57,095 bases of DNA from Nocardia sp. Lineage in GTDB: Bacteria > Actinomycetota > Actinomycetes > Mycobacteriales > Mycobacteriaceae. The notes under the pieces are model-generated. The model was not told the origin of the DNA. It did no database searches and saw only the letters and a list, made by a program, of their open reading frames with translations. Location of the stretch: positions 1 to 57,095 of the forward strand of contig JACIXH010000011.1 of assembly GCA_014360565.1 (NCBI GenBank), in the 5' to 3' direction. Position 1 is the first letter of the stretch; each line of letters opens with the position of its first letter. Position numbers and translations under genes: made by a program. This document shows, piece after piece, positions 7,801 through 16,363 of this stretch.

Positions 7801-7945
7801 TTGTGCCGATTGGTGATTCCGGCACAAGGCACCCCCGAGACCCCGGGGTGTCGGCTGCGGCGGAGGCGTGCGATTCCCTTCATCTCGCGATGCCTCCGCC
7901 TCAGTCATCACAGGTGGGGCGACGAGTCGGGGCGTCGCCCCACGT
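7800..7945 (+). ncRNA. Candidate structured ncRNA, copy 2 of 3
   Basis: Four stem-loops lie in tandem: CTTGTGCCG/CGGCACAAG (7800-7828), CACCCC/GGGGTG (7830-7850), a compound hairpin GGCGGAGGC (7859-7867) / GCCTCCGCC (7892-7900) with inner GCGA/TCGC around loop TTCCCTTCATC, and GTGGGGCGACG (7914-7924) / CGTCGCCCCAC (7933-7943) with an 8-nt loop. About 80% of bases match copy 1 over the 45 nt before and including the CATCTCGCG segment. The rest of the gap to 8104 shows no gene. I infer a stable transcript starting near 7802 and ending at the last stem. It could instead be a long leader for the DUF2752 gene, but that gene has its own box at 8105. Confidence 0.6.
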
Positions 7946-8104
7946 CAGCGTTCTCGCGCGAGCGGTTGTGATTGCGATGCTCAGCGCCGCCGAGACGCGG
8001 TTGATTGGATGCCTTCCTGCGGCGGATGGAGTCCGTCCGCACGCCTCGATGTGGTTCTCACCGTGGTCGTGATGTGCCTGGTGAACTAATGTTCGAGACA
8101 TCGA

Positions 8105-8123
8105 CTACGTAGTGAGGAAGTAG
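8105..8123 (+). promoter_or_regulatory. BlaI-type operator box (CTAC-N11-GTAG) abutting a start codon
   Basis: Exact match. The final G of the box is immediately followed by the ATG of the DUF2752 gene at 8124. The AGGAAG inside the box is also the only ribosome-binding candidate, so operator and translation signal overlap. An ACTACGTAGT palindrome forms its left part. Confidence 0.7.
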
Positions 8124-8576
8124 ATGATGGATGGTGGGTCCGTAGTCCCCGAGTCGACTGCTCGGCAAGACGGGGACCGGTTGTTGTGGCTCACCGTATC
8201 CGCCGTGGTGATCGCGCTCGCCGGCACAGCACTGCGGGTGGTCGGGGTGCCGTCGGTGGACCTGCACGGACCGACGCATTACCTCGGGCTCATGGATCCG
8301 TTCTGTGGCGGAACCCGGGCAACGTACCTGTTGCTCGATGGGGACGTGTCGGCCTCTGTTCGCTACAACCCAGGCGTGCTCGTCCTCGCCGTCGTTGTTG
8401 TCCTTGCCCTCGCCCGCGGCACGCTCGGCGTACTCACCGGCCACTGGTTGCAGTTCGCGTTGCGTCCTGGCCTGAGCCGGGCGGTGCGGATCGTCGCCGT
8501 GGTTGGGATGCTCGTGTTGTGGGGGCGTCAGCAGATCAACGCGGACCTGCTGACGCAACCCTGGTCGGCCCCGTAA
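8124..8576 (+). CDS. DUF2752 family membrane protein
   Basis: A 150-aa protein with three likely membrane helices (about residues 21-42, 84-99 and 120-137). The DUF2752 signature is clear: MDPFCGGTRATYLLLDGDVSASVRYNPGV, the expected Cys-Gly-x-Thr-Arg motif followed by GD and YNP. The family is small, membrane-bound and of unknown function. A copper link here rests on its box at 8105-8123 and the neighbouring genes. ATG 8124 and ATG 8127 are both usable; the first abuts the operator. Its stop (8574-8576) directly meets the 3' end of copZ on the other strand with no gap. Confidence 0.8.
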   Translation: MMDGGSVVPESTARQDGDRLLWLTVSAVVIALAGTALRVVGVPSVDLHGPTHYLGLMDPFCGGTRATYLLLDGDVSASVRYNPGVLVLAVVVVLALARGTLGVLTGHWLQFALRPGLSRAVRIVAVVGMLVLWGRQQINADLLTQPWSAP

Positions 8577-8792
8577 CTATCCGTCGACTACCGCGGTATA
8601 GCCGAGCTCGGTGATCGCGGCGATCACGTCGTCGGGGGTAGTGACCGCGGCATCGAGCTCCACGGTGCTGCGGCCCTTCTTCATCGAGGTTTGCGTGCCG
8701 GCCACGCCGGGCAGGTCCTCGAGGGTGTCGTCGATGAGCAGTGCGCAACTGCCGCAGTGCATGCCTTCGATCCGGAAAATAAGGGTTGTCAT
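8577..8792 (-). CDS. copZ: CopZ-like copper chaperone (HMA domain)
   Basis: A 71-aa single heavy-metal-associated domain. The metal motif is GMHCGSC (MxCxxC) at about residues 10-16, and the beta-alpha-beta-beta-alpha-beta fold ends with the usual ELGY segment. It would carry Cu(I) in the cytoplasm to the ATPase or a sensor. It follows the TauE/SafE-cupredoxin gene by 14 nt on the same strand, so the two form an operon. It differs from the second, frameshifted copZ at 10678 both in sequence and in position. Confidence 0.92.
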   Translation of the reverse strand: MTTLIFRIEGMHCGSCALLIDDTLEDLPGVAGTQTSMKKGRSTVELDAAVTTPDDVIAAITELGYTAVVDG

Positions 8793-8806
8793 GCGGTGTT
8801 GTCCCT

Positions 8807-9892
8807 TCAGAGAATGGTGATAATGCCTGAGTACATGCCCATGCCGCAGGTGTAGTCCAAGCGGCCTGGCTGCAACGTCCCCAGGTCGATGCGGGTTTCA
8901 CCACTGGTCGGCAGCGTCGTGGTAATGCCGAGGCTCGGTAAAACCATCGACCGGACACATCCCTGCGTTCGGCTGGTTTTGACGACGAGCGTGGTAGGGA
9001 CGCCCGAGACGGCTTCGATGTTTTCCGGGCTGTAGGCACCTGTCTTCGCGGTCACCGTCAGGGTCTGCACACCGTCGGCGACGATGGCGGCCGAGGCATC
9101 CGCTGCCGGCGGTTCGACACCGATCGACTCCACGATCCGACTGGCCGCCAACGGCGAACCGGCGAGCTCCAAGCCGCCATTTACGGTGTAGAAGCCCATC
9201 GCGAGCACTACGACACCGGTGGCCAAGGTCAATCGGCCCCGCCACGCCGTCGCCGCGACTCGCGCGGCGTATCCGAGTACCGCGAACAGCGGGCTGGTAC
9301 CCAGCACGAAGACCGCCATGATCGCCGCACCCCACCATGGTGACCCCGAGGCCAGGGCCAGCGCTGCCACCGACAGCGTCACCCCACAGGGGATCAGGAC
9401 CGTGAGTACACCCAGCGCTGCGGGCGCCACCGCGGCCTGCGAACGCGCCCGCTTGCGCAGTACGCGCATCCACGACGCCGGTGGTTCGACAACGATGCCC
9501 CGGAATCCCGGCACACCCAGTTGCGCGAGACCGAAGGCGATGATCAGAAGTCCGGCCCCGATCTGCAGCCAGGTCCGCGCACCGGTCGACAACTGCACGG
9601 CACCGCCCACCGCACCCAGCACCGCACCGAGCACAGTGTGTGACACCAGTTTCCCGGCGAGGAACCCGCCGACCGGGGCGAGATCGTCGGCCACGCGCCG
9701 ATACCAGTCCGGGTTCGATGTCGTTGTCACAGCCACGTCGCCGGAGGTTCGCGCGGTGGACGAGGTCGTAGTGACCGCTGATGCCGCGGCGCGCTGACGG
9801 GTGATCAACCCGGTGAGCAGCCCACCTTGCACGGCGGCACAGGACACGCCACCGGCGAACAAGCCGGTGACGAGAACAGGAACGAGATTCAC
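8807..9892 (-). CDS. TauE/SafE-type membrane protein fused to a C-terminal cupredoxin domain
   Basis: A 361-aa protein. Residues 1-250 form about six membrane helices of the sulfite exporter TauE/SafE (UreH/CcdA-like) type, with GVSCAAVQGGLLTG near the start and a repeated IPCGVTLSVAALALASGSPWWGA helix. Both contain Cys, so metal passage is plausible. Residues about 275-361 form a cupredoxin-like beta domain (VKTGAYSPENIEA, QGCVRSMVLPSLG, YTCGMGMYSG) with Cys and Met ligand candidates. GTG 9892 is preferred because AGGAG stands 6 nt upstream; an ATG at 9928 lacks a ribosome site. It shares an operon with copZ. It probably moves or matures copper across the membrane. Confidence 0.8.
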   Translation of the reverse strand: MNLVPVLVTGLFAGGVSCAAVQGGLLTGLITRQRAAASAVTTTSSTARTSGDVAVTTTSNPDWYRRVADDLAPVGGFLAGKLVSHTVLGAVLGAVGGAVQLSTGARTWLQIGAGLLIIAFGLAQLGVPGFRGIVVEPPASWMRVLRKRARSQAAVAPAALGVLTVLIPCGVTLSVAALALASGSPWWGAAIMAVFVLGTSPLFAVLGYAARVAATAWRGRLTLATGVVVLAMGFYTVNGGLELAGSPLAASRIVESIGVEPPAADASAAIVADGVQTLTVTAKTGAYSPENIEAVSGVPTTLVVKTSRTQGCVRSMVLPSLGITTTLPTSGETRIDLGTLQPGRLDYTCGMGMYSGIITIL

Positions 9893-10009
9893 AAAAGACT
9901 CCTGCGAGGAGAGGAACGTGGAGGGCATGAGTAATCGCACCGGCGGCGGAGCTGTCGGTGCGATACCCGGGACGGTCACAGCACCCGATGCATCCCGGGC
10001 GAGGGCTTT

Positions 10010-10474
10010 CTATGTCCGTAACACGCAGAGTTGCGCCAGGGTCGGCGCACGCGGCAGGACCGCCCGCACCCCTGTCAGCCCTACATTCTGAACCTGCCGC
10101 AGCACAGTGACGGTGACTTCCCGACGCGCAAAGACGAATACCGCCAGCAACGCCAAGAAGGCCGCCAAGCACGCCATCGCCAACCCCACCGGCGGCGCAG
10201 GCGCGGCATCCTCGACCATCGGCATCGGCGCATCAGGCGCCTGGACGCCCTTCCCGGAATCGTGGCCTCGGTCGTGCGCGTGCGAACTGGGATCATCGCC
10301 TCTCGCGCCGCACTGACCCGCGTCATCGCGCATGACAACCGACTGCGCCATCCCCATCGGCATCCCGGCCTGGCACTGGGCCCCATGAACGAGCGCGATC
10401 CCGACTAGCGCCGACAGCACGATCGCGAGCCGCAGCAGCGCGGCTCGTCGCGGAATCATCGGCGCGAAGATCAC
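10010..10474 (-). CDS. DUF6153-like small His/Met-rich membrane protein
   Basis: A 154-aa protein with an N-terminal hydrophobic helix (residues 10-32), a mature region rich in metal ligands (QCQAGMPMGMAQ, SSHAHDRGHDS, PMPMVED), and one C-terminal helix (about 98-115) followed by a basic tail. The tail ends PTLAQLCVLRT, close to the ends of DUF6153 proteins and recalling the Cys-containing end of the LpqS-like protein here. A GTG at 10474 or the ATG at 10459 may start translation; neither has a clear ribosome site. The box at 10484-10502 lies only about 10 bp upstream, so the mRNA may be leaderless or nearly so. Predicted role is copper binding at the envelope. Confidence 0.6.
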   Translation of the reverse strand: MIFAPMIPRRAALLRLAIVLSALVGIALVHGAQCQAGMPMGMAQSVVMRDDAGQCGARGDDPSSHAHDRGHDSGKGVQAPDAPMPMVEDAAPAPPVGLAMACLAAFLALLAVFVFARREVTVTVLRQVQNVGLTGVRAVLPRAPTLAQLCVLRT

Positions 10475-10483
10475 GCGACGATA

Positions 10484-10502
10484 CTACTAAGCGATTTCGT
10501 AG
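10484..10502. promoter_or_regulatory. BlaI-type operator box (CTAC-N11-GTAG)
   Basis: Exact match, 10 bp before the start of the DUF6153-like gene on the minus strand. No gene starts just to its right; the CsoR-type site and copA lie 110 bp further. Confidence 0.7.
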
Positions 10503-10609
10503 GTTGTTCGGACGGTTCGCCACACGCGCGATCCGCCAGCCTGAGCTGGTCGCATCTGTGCCACGTGGCCAACTATCAGACTTTCGGCGGGCGCGCGGCT
10601 CACCCATTA

Positions 10610-10626
10610 ATACCGGAGGGGGGTAT
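10610..10626 (+). promoter_or_regulatory. CsoR/RicR-type copper operator upstream of copZ-copA
   Basis: A 17-bp site with ends ATACC and GGTAT around a G-rich centre (GGAGGGG), the same length and frame as the two sites at 17569 and 17606. A TATAAT at 10624-10629 overlaps its right end and is an excellent -10 element, so bound CsoR would block transcription of the copZ/copA region. No CsoR gene is seen in the window; the repressor must act in trans. Confidence 0.75.
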
Positions 10627-10677
10627 AATCGTGGTCAGGCGATAGTGAGGCGATCGCGAGACTTCAGGAGGTTTGTC

Positions 10678-10883
10678 ATGAGCACCATCACTGTGACCGT
10701 GAGCGGAATGACCTGCAGCTGCTGTGCGAAGTCGGTGATCAAGGAAGTCGGCAAGATTGCGGGTGTTACCGGGTAGAAGCCGACTTCGCCAGCGGGCACG
10801 TGAGCATCGAAGCGACGGGCCCACTCGACCGAAGCGCAATCGCCGCGGCTATCGGCGAAGCCGGCTATCAGCTTGCCGACTGA
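10678..10883 (+). pseudogene. copZ: Second copZ, interrupted by a -1 frameshift
   Basis: The ATG follows AGGAGG closely and encodes a normal HMA start with the metal motif GMTCSCC. After GVTG the frame hits TAG at 10774. Moving back one base at 10773 restores the rest of a typical domain ([14 protein letters not shown]...[12 protein letters not shown]) up to a TGA at 10881-10883. One G appears to be missing from a GGG run. The intact product would be about 68 aa. It is either a fresh pseudogene, a sequencing error, or a site of ribosomal frameshifting; no slippery heptamer is visible. copA follows 67 bp later under the same CsoR-type promoter. Confidence 0.8.
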
Positions 10884-10950
10884 CCGAAGCCCTCTGTCTC
10901 TCTATCAGTTCTCAGATCCATCTTCATCGCGGTACGGATCGGAGTCAGCG

Positions 10951-13206
10951 ATGAGCACCACAACGCAACCGCCCACCCGGATCGAGTTGGCCATCGGTGG
11001 TATGACCTGCGCTTCGTGCGCCAATCGCATCGAAAAGAAACTGAACAAGCTCGACGGGGTCACCGCCACGGTCAATTACGCCACTGAGAAGGCGCGCGTG
11101 GAATACTCCGGCGAGCTGACGCCGGAGAGCCTGGTTGCAACGATCGAGGAAGCCGGATACACCGCCGCGCACGCGGCCTCGAAGATCGGGGCAGAAGAAC
11201 ACTCGGCAACGGCCACGGACGCGGATGACCCGACTGCCTCGCTCCGGCAGCGCCTGCTCATCTCGCTGATCCTGACGGTGCCGGTGATCGCCATGGCGAT
11301 GATTCCGGCACTGCAGTTCACCAACTGGCAGTGGCTGTCACTGACACTGGCCGCGCCGGTAGTGATCTGGGGTGCGTTGCCGTTCCACAGAGCCGCCTGG
11401 ACCAACCTGCGCCACGCGACCGCCACCATGGACACGCTCATCTCCATCGGCACGCTCGCCGCACTCGGGTGGTCGCTGTACGCACTGTTCTGGGGCACCG
11501 CCGGTATGCCGGGAATGACGCACCCGTTCGAACTGGCCATCGCTCGTGAAGGCGGCGCCGGCAACATCTATCTGGAGGTGGCGGCTGGCGTTACCACATT
11601 TATCCTCGCCGGACGCTACTTCGAGGCCCGCTCCAAGCGGCAGGCCGGTGCCGCGCTGCGAGCGCTGTTGGAGCTCGGCGCCAAAGAAGTATCGGTGCTG
11701 CGCGACGGTAAAGAGGAGCGCATACCCGCCGACCAGCTCGCAGTCGGCGATCTTTTCGTCGTGCGCCCCGGGGAGAAGGTCGCCACCGACGGTGCGGTCG
11801 TGGAAGGTTCGTCGGCGGTCGACGCCTCGATGCTGACCGGTGAGTCCGTGCCCGTGGAGGTAGGCATCGACGACGCCGTGGTCGGCGCCACCGTCAATGT
11901 AGGCGGGCGAATCGTGGTACGTACGAGCCGGATCGGCGCTGACACTCAGTTGGCCCAGATGGCCAAGCTGGTGGAGGAGGCCCAGAACGGCAAAGCCCAG
12001 GCTCAGCGGCTGGCAGACAGAATCTCCGGGATCTTCGTACCCATTGTGATCGCGCTGTCAGTGGTGGCGCTCGGGTTCTGGCTCGGTACCGGAGGTTCTG
12101 TCGCCGCGGCCTTCACCGCCGCAGTCGCCGTGCTGATCATTGCCTGCCCCTGTGCCCTTGGCTTAGCCACGCCCACCGCGCTGATGGTCGGTACCGGCCG
12201 TGGTGCGCAGATGGGCGTCCTGATCAAAGGGCCGGAGGTGCTGGAATCGACCCGACGGGTGGACACCGTGGTGCTGGACAAGACCGGTACCGTCACCACC
12301 GGCAAGATGAGCCTGCTGAAGGTCTACGCCGCCGAGGGCGAGGACGAGGTGCAGATCCTGGAGTTGGCCGGGGCGCTGGAGGATTCCTCCGAGCACCCGA
12401 TCGCGCAGGCGATCGCCAAGGGTGCCCGGGAGAGGGTCGGCGATCTCGGACCGGTGCAGGGCTTCGCCAACGTCGAGGGTCTGGGTGTGGAGGGTGTCGT
12501 CTATGGCCACTCGGTTGTGGTCGGGCGTCGCCGTCTGGTGGCCGAGCATGTGCAAAACCTGGACTCGGACTTGGAGCAAGCCATGGCCGCTGCCGAATCC
12601 GAGGGGAAGACCGCCGTCGCGGTGGCCTGGGGCGGTAGGGCACGCGGGGCCCTGGTAGTCGCCGATACGGTGAAACCAACGTCCGCCGAAGCGATTACAC
12701 AACTGCGTGCGCTGGGGCTGACACCGATGTTGCTGACCGGTGACAACGCTGCCGCGGCGCGGGCCATCGGCGACGAGGTCGGCATCGAACAGGTGATCGC
12801 CGAGGTGCTGCCCCAGGACAAGGTCGACGTCATCAAGAAGCTGCAGGCCAACGGCAAGGTCGTCGCCATGGTCGGTGACGGCGTCAACGACGCGGCGGCG
12901 CTGGCCCAGGCAGACCTCGGCTTGGCCATGGGCACCGGCACCGACGTAGCGATCGAGGCCAGCGACCTGACCCTGGTTCGGGGCGATCTACGGGCTGCGG
13001 CAGACGCGATCCGGTTGTCGCGCAAGACGCTCGGCACGATCAGGGGCAACCTGTTCTGGGCGTTCGCCTACAACGTCGCCGCTTTGCCGCTGGCGATGGC
13101 AGGTCTGCTGAACCCCATGTTGGCCGGTGCCGCGATGGCGTTCTCCTCGGTGTTCGTCGTGAGCAACAGCTTGCGTCTGCGCCGCTTCCGCTCCCACAAC
13201 GGTTGA
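10951..13206 (+). CDS. copA: Copper-exporting P1B-type ATPase
   Basis: A 751-aa protein with domains in order: one N-terminal HMA domain with GMTCASC (residues 17-23), two helices and a four-helix block, the actuator loop TGESVP, and the Cu(I) channel motif CPC ([11 protein letters not shown]). These are followed by the phosphorylation motif DKTGTVT, the nucleotide motif SEHPIAQ, the hinge [10 protein letters not shown], and two final helices with YN and MAFSS, all typical of P1B-1 ATPases. It pumps Cu(I) out of the cytoplasm. ATG 10951 is chosen; an upstream in-frame start at 10873 overlaps the copZ remnant. It is transcribed with copZ from the CsoR-type promoter. Closest relatives are the mycobacterial CtpV/CtpA group (from memory). 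Confidence 0.96.
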   Translation: MSTTTQPPTRIELAIGGMTCASCANRIEKKLNKLDGVTATVNYATEKARVEYSGELTPESLVATIEEAGYTAAHAASKIGAEEHSATATDADDPTASLRQRLLISLILTVPVIAMAMIPALQFTNWQWLSLTLAAPVVIWGALPFHRAAWTNLRHATATMDTLISIGTLAALGWSLYALFWGTAGMPGMTHPFELAIAREGGAGNIYLEVAAGVTTFILAGRYFEARSKRQAGAALRALLELGAKEVSVLRDGKEERIPADQLAVGDLFVVRPGEKVATDGAVVEGSSAVDASMLTGESVPVEVGIDDAVVGATVNVGGRIVVRTSRIGADTQLAQMAKLVEEAQNGKAQAQRLADRISGIFVPIVIALSVVALGFWLGTGGSVAAAFTAAVAVLIIACPCALGLATPTALMVGTGRGAQMGVLIKGPEVLESTRRVDTVVLDKTGTVTTGKMSLLKVYAAEGEDEVQILELAGALEDSSEHPIAQAIAKGARERVGDLGPVQGFANVEGLGVEGVVYGHSVVVGRRRLVAEHVQNLDSDLEQAMAAAESEGKTAVAVAWGGRARGALVVADTVKPTSAEAITQLRALGLTPMLLTGDNAAAARAIGDEVGIEQVIAEVLPQDKVDVIKKLQANGKVVAMVGDGVNDAAALAQADLGLAMGTGTDVAIEASDLTLVRGDLRAAADAIRLSRKTLGTIRGNLFWAFAYNVAALPLAMAGLLNPMLAGAAMAFSSVFVVSNSLRLRRFRSHNG

Positions 13207-13216
13207 CGTACGCGCG

Positions 13217-13696
13217 TCAGTTGATGTCGATGGTCCCGTCGAAGATCAGCGGCGTCGGACCCGGCTGGCATCCACTGAAGCTGGTCGTCGGCATCGGGAT
13301 TCCGTAGCCGATCCGATTCGGCTCGCCGTTGATGCCCTTGGTGACGGTAATCTGGATGGCCATCGAATCGGGTGCGAACATCATGACCGGTTCAGCGGTC
13401 GTGATCGGATAGATCAACGAGACGGTATTTCCGTTGATCGTCAGGCAGGTCACCGGGCCGGTCACACGCACCGGTAATGGCATATTTCCCAACCGCCCGC
13501 TCGCGACGTAGGTGCCAGTCGCCGGGCCGTCTCCTGTGCCTTGGGCGTCGATATGCAGCACGTTCATGCCCAACACCTGCATGTTGCCGTCGATCGCGAC
13601 CGATCCCGGATCAGCTGCGGCTTGTCCAGCCCCCGCGACTATCGCCGCGGACGCCAAAGCAGCAGATGCGGCCAGTCGAGTGAGTTGAATCGTCAT
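13217..13696 (-). CDS. Small secreted protein of unknown function
   Basis: A 159-aa protein. ATG 13696 begins a clean Sec signal (TIQLTRLAASAAL...GQAAADP, cleavage near residue 28). The mature domain is beta-rich with a pair of Cys (VTCLTINGNT and FSGCQPG) that could form a disulfide. I recognise no family. Its 3' end meets copA 10 bp away. No CTAC-N11-GTAG or CsoR site lies upstream (13697-13939 holds no gene or box that I can see). An upstream start at 13798 is less likely because it would bury the signal sequence. Confidence 0.7.
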   Translation of the reverse strand: MTIQLTRLAASAALASAAIVAGAGQAAADPGSVAIDGNMQVLGMNVLHIDAQGTGDGPATGTYVASGRLGNMPLPVRVTGPVTCLTINGNTVSLIYPITTAEPVMMFAPDSMAIQITVTKGINGEPNRIGYGIPMPTTSFSGCQPGPTPLIFDGTIDIN

Positions 13697-13939
13697 CGGT
13701 ATGCCTCCTGGTTGATTGCTCCTGGTAGGCGCATACCCTGCACGAAGGTGTTCACTCTGACCGGTCTTCCCAGAACACGGCATGGTCGATAGCGACATGA
13801 TCTGTCCCCGCCGTGGGCGACGGAGACAGACCGGTGGCCGGGTTTACAGCAATGCGTCCAACGCTGCGCTCATGTCGAGAAATGCAGCGAAGGCTTCCTC
13901 GCAGGCGTCACTTCATCGGGGGTACTGGAGGCTTGTCGA

Positions 13940-15538
13940 TCAGGTCAGGTCGACCAGCACTACCTTGGCGGCGCCGACGACCTTCTCGATCCACGCTTTC
14001 GTTTCGGTGGATACCTTCTTGTCGACCCGGAGGACCACGGTGGCACCTGCGGCATCGACATCCTGTGCCAACTGTGCGGCCTTGATATCGACTCCGGCCT
14101 GGCCGAGAACGGTTCCGATGTAACCCAATTGTCCCGGGCGATCCTCGTAGTTCAGCACGGCCAGGTTCAGACCCTCGGCGCGCATGTCGTAGTTGCGCCC
14201 GTTGATGTTGACGATCTTCTCGACCAGGTTCGGCTCGGTCAGCGTGCCTGCCACGTTCAGGGTCGAACCGTCGCCGAACACGGCGCGCAGGTCGACGACG
14301 CTGCGGTGAGTCGGGCTCTCCGAAGCGGTGGTGACGGTGGCGGTGATGCCACGCTCCTTGGCCAGCGCGGGCGCGTTGACGAAGGTGACCTGGTCCTCGA
14401 CCAGCGCCGAGAACACACCGCGCAGCGCCGACAGCTCCAGCACGGCCACGTCCTGCGCGGACAGCTCGCCGCGAACCTGCACCTCGACGCTGACGGGCAG
14501 CTCGTTGGCGATGGCACCCAGCAGCGCGCCCTGCTTGCGGACGACGTCCAGCCAGGGGGCGACCTCGTCGTTCACGGCGCCACCGGTGACGTTCACCGCG
14601 CCGGGCACGAACTCACCGGCCAGTGCCAGCAGCACCGACTTGGCGACATCGGTGCCCGCGCGGTCCTGCGCCTCCGAGGTGGACGCACCGAGGTGCGGGG
14701 TCACGACGACCTGCGGGAGGTCGAACAGCGGCGAATCGGTGCACGGCTCGGTCTCGAACACGTCCAGACCGGCGGCGCGCACGTGGCCGGACTTGATGGC
14801 GTCGGCGAGCGCCTGCTCGTCGATCAGCCCACCACGCGCGGCGTTGACGATGATGACGCCCGGCTTGGTCTTGGCCAGGGTCGTCGCGTTGAGCATGCCC
14901 TTGGTCTCGGGGGTCTTGGGCAGGTGGATGGAGAGGAAGTCGGCGCGCTCGAGCACCTCGTCCAGGGTCAGCAGCTCGATGCCGAGCTGGGCGGCGCGCG
15001 CGGGTGAGGTGTAGGGGTCGTAGGCGACGATCTTGGTCTCGAACGCGGCCAGACGCTGCGCGAACAGCTGTCCGATGCGGCCGAGGCCGATCACGCCGAC
15101 GGTCTTGCCGAGGATCTCGACACCGTTGAACTTGCTGCGCTGCCAGGTCTTCTCGCGAAGGGTGGCGTCGGCGGCCGGGATCTGGCGCGCGGCCGAGAGC
15201 AGCAGCGTGACGGCGTGCTCGGCGGCGGTGTGGATGTTGGAGGTCGGCGCGTTGACGACCATCACGCCACGCTCGGTGGCGGCGGGCACGTCGACATTGT
15301 CGAGGCCGACACCGGCGCGCGCCACGATCTGTAGCTTCTTGCCCGCGTCGAGCACCTCGGCGTCGACGGTGGTGGCGGAGCGCACGAGAATCGCGTCGGC
15401 GTCGGGGACCGCGGCGAGCAGCGCCGGGCGGTCGGGACCGTCGACCCAGCGAACCTCGACACCGTCACCGAGTGCGTCGACGGTCGACTGGGCGAGCTTG
15501 TCGGCGATCAGAACTACAGGACGGCCTGCTTGGCTCAC
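13940..15538 (-). CDS. serA: D-3-phosphoglycerate dehydrogenase, full-length mycobacterial type
   Basis: A 532-aa type 1 enzyme catalysing the first step of serine synthesis (3-phosphoglycerate to 3-phosphohydroxypyruvate). The order is an N-terminal substrate domain, the NAD fold with VGLGRIGQ near residue 150, the catalytic Arg in NAARGG, Glu, and His in TPHLGAST. An allosteric intervening domain and a C-terminal ACT domain (ILNYEDRPGQLGYIGTVL) follow. Length and sequence match M. tuberculosis SerA (528 aa). Finding it in a mobile copper island with a CTAC-N11-GTAG box 60 bp upstream is unusual. Its pathway leads to O-phosphoserine, the substrate of CysK2 encoded in the same island. Start GTG or ATG is 9 nt after GAGGAG. 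Confidence 0.95.
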   Translation of the reverse strand: MSQAGRPVVLIADKLAQSTVDALGDGVEVRWVDGPDRPALLAAVPDADAILVRSATTVDAEVLDAGKKLQIVARAGVGLDNVDVPAATERGVMVVNAPTSNIHTAAEHAVTLLLSAARQIPAADATLREKTWQRSKFNGVEILGKTVGVIGLGRIGQLFAQRLAAFETKIVAYDPYTSPARAAQLGIELLTLDEVLERADFLSIHLPKTPETKGMLNATTLAKTKPGVIIVNAARGGLIDEQALADAIKSGHVRAAGLDVFETEPCTDSPLFDLPQVVVTPHLGASTSEAQDRAGTDVAKSVLLALAGEFVPGAVNVTGGAVNDEVAPWLDVVRKQGALLGAIANELPVSVEVQVRGELSAQDVAVLELSALRGVFSALVEDQVTFVNAPALAKERGITATVTTASESPTHRSVVDLRAVFGDGSTLNVAGTLTEPNLVEKIVNINGRNYDMRAEGLNLAVLNYEDRPGQLGYIGTVLGQAGVDIKAAQLAQDVDAAGATVVLRVDKKVSTETKAWIEKVVGAAKVVLVDLT

Positions 15539-15598
15539 TGTGGGGTACTCCTCTGGCTGGGTTCGACGGTGAGTTCGTGTCGAACAGAATGTCGCTAT

Positions 15599-15617
15599 CT
15601 ACGTAGTTAGACAGTAG
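15599..15617. promoter_or_regulatory. BlaI-type operator box between serA and the copper-storage gene
   Basis: Exact CTAC-N11-GTAG, extended to TATCTAC/GTAGATA. It is followed on the minus strand by TAGATAGCG (a likely -10 for serA) and on the plus strand by TAGATAC (a likely -10 toward the Csp gene at 15847). One box may therefore control both divergent genes. Sites at 8105 and 16364 share its TCTACGTAG left half. Confidence 0.75.
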
Positions 15618-15800
15618 ATACTGGGCGCGAGCACAGCAACTGATCCGAGGTGTGGCGCACGCCATGTGCTGCTAGTTAGGCAACCGGGAGACTGCATCGG
15701 GACCAGTTCCGCGAGACTGGTTGTCTCGACTGATCCGCTGTGGCGTCGCGGTTTCACCGCCCGATAGCCGGGTAATGCGCCGACGACCAGCTGATTCGCC

Positions 15801-15822
15801 GTCGCCGACATAAGTCGGCGAC
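15801..15822 (+). promoter_or_regulatory. Stem-loop in the long leader of the Csp gene
   Basis: A perfect 9-bp stem, GTCGCCGAC/GTCGGCGAC, with tetraloop ATAA. It is placed 10 nt before the GAGGAGA ribosome site of the copper-storage gene. The leader from the box at 15599 would be about 220 nt and also contains CGAGAC/GTCTCG repeats near 15710. A role in translation control is possible but unproven. Confidence 0.4.
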
Positions 15823-15846
15823 CCGTCGCCGTCGAGGAGAAAATTC

Positions 15847-16251
15847 ATGGGTACCGTCGCTGAACTGCTCGACTCATATCCGGCCGACCTCGGCCAGGTC
15901 GACCGAAAGGTGCTTGCCACCTGCATCGAGCGATGTTTCGAATGCGCACAGGCCTGCACCGCCTGCGCGGATGCCTGCCTCAGCGAGCCGGGTGTGGCCG
16001 AGATGGTCAAATGCATCAGATCCGACCTCGACTGTGCCGACATCTGTGACACCACGGGCAGAGTGGTGTCTCGCCACACCGGCTACGACGCGAACCTGAC
16101 CCGGGCCCTACTCGAGGCGTGCGCCACCGCATGCGCGAGCTGCGCAGATGAATGCGAACGCCATACCGCGCACGAGCACTGCCGTGTTTGCGCACAAGCA
16201 TGCCGGCGCTGCGAGACAGCCTGCCGGGAGCTGATCGCGGCACTCGGCTGA
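15847..16251 (+). CDS. Four-helix-bundle copper storage protein (Csp3-like)
   Basis: A 134-aa Cys-rich protein with 18 Cys, arranged mostly as CxxxC or CxxC pairs along predicted helices (CIERCFECAQACTACADAC at 26-44 and CRVCAQACRRCETAC near the end). Cytosolic Csp3 proteins also carry about 18 Cys lining a four-helix core that binds many Cu(I) ions per chain. No signal peptide is present, so it is cytoplasmic. The ATG follows GGAGAA at 8 nt spacing. It is divergent from serA and probably shares its operator. It should buffer large amounts of Cu(I) during stress. Confidence 0.92.
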   Translation: MGTVAELLDSYPADLGQVDRKVLATCIERCFECAQACTACADACLSEPGVAEMVKCIRSDLDCADICDTTGRVVSRHTGYDANLTRALLEACATACASCADECERHTAHEHCRVCAQACRRCETACRELIAALG

Positions 16252-16363
16252 CCGACCCATGCACCGGAGAGGTCGGCGCCGTCACGATAGGCGCGGAATG
16301 CTCGAGCGATTCCGGGTCCATCTAGTTCGGGCCGCTGATTGCTGGTGCCCCGGCGGGCGAAGT

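Noticed and set aside
10678-10883. Programmed ribosomal frameshift in copZ
   Set aside because: No slippery heptamer or downstream stem at the break; a base loss is simpler. Left open in the findings.
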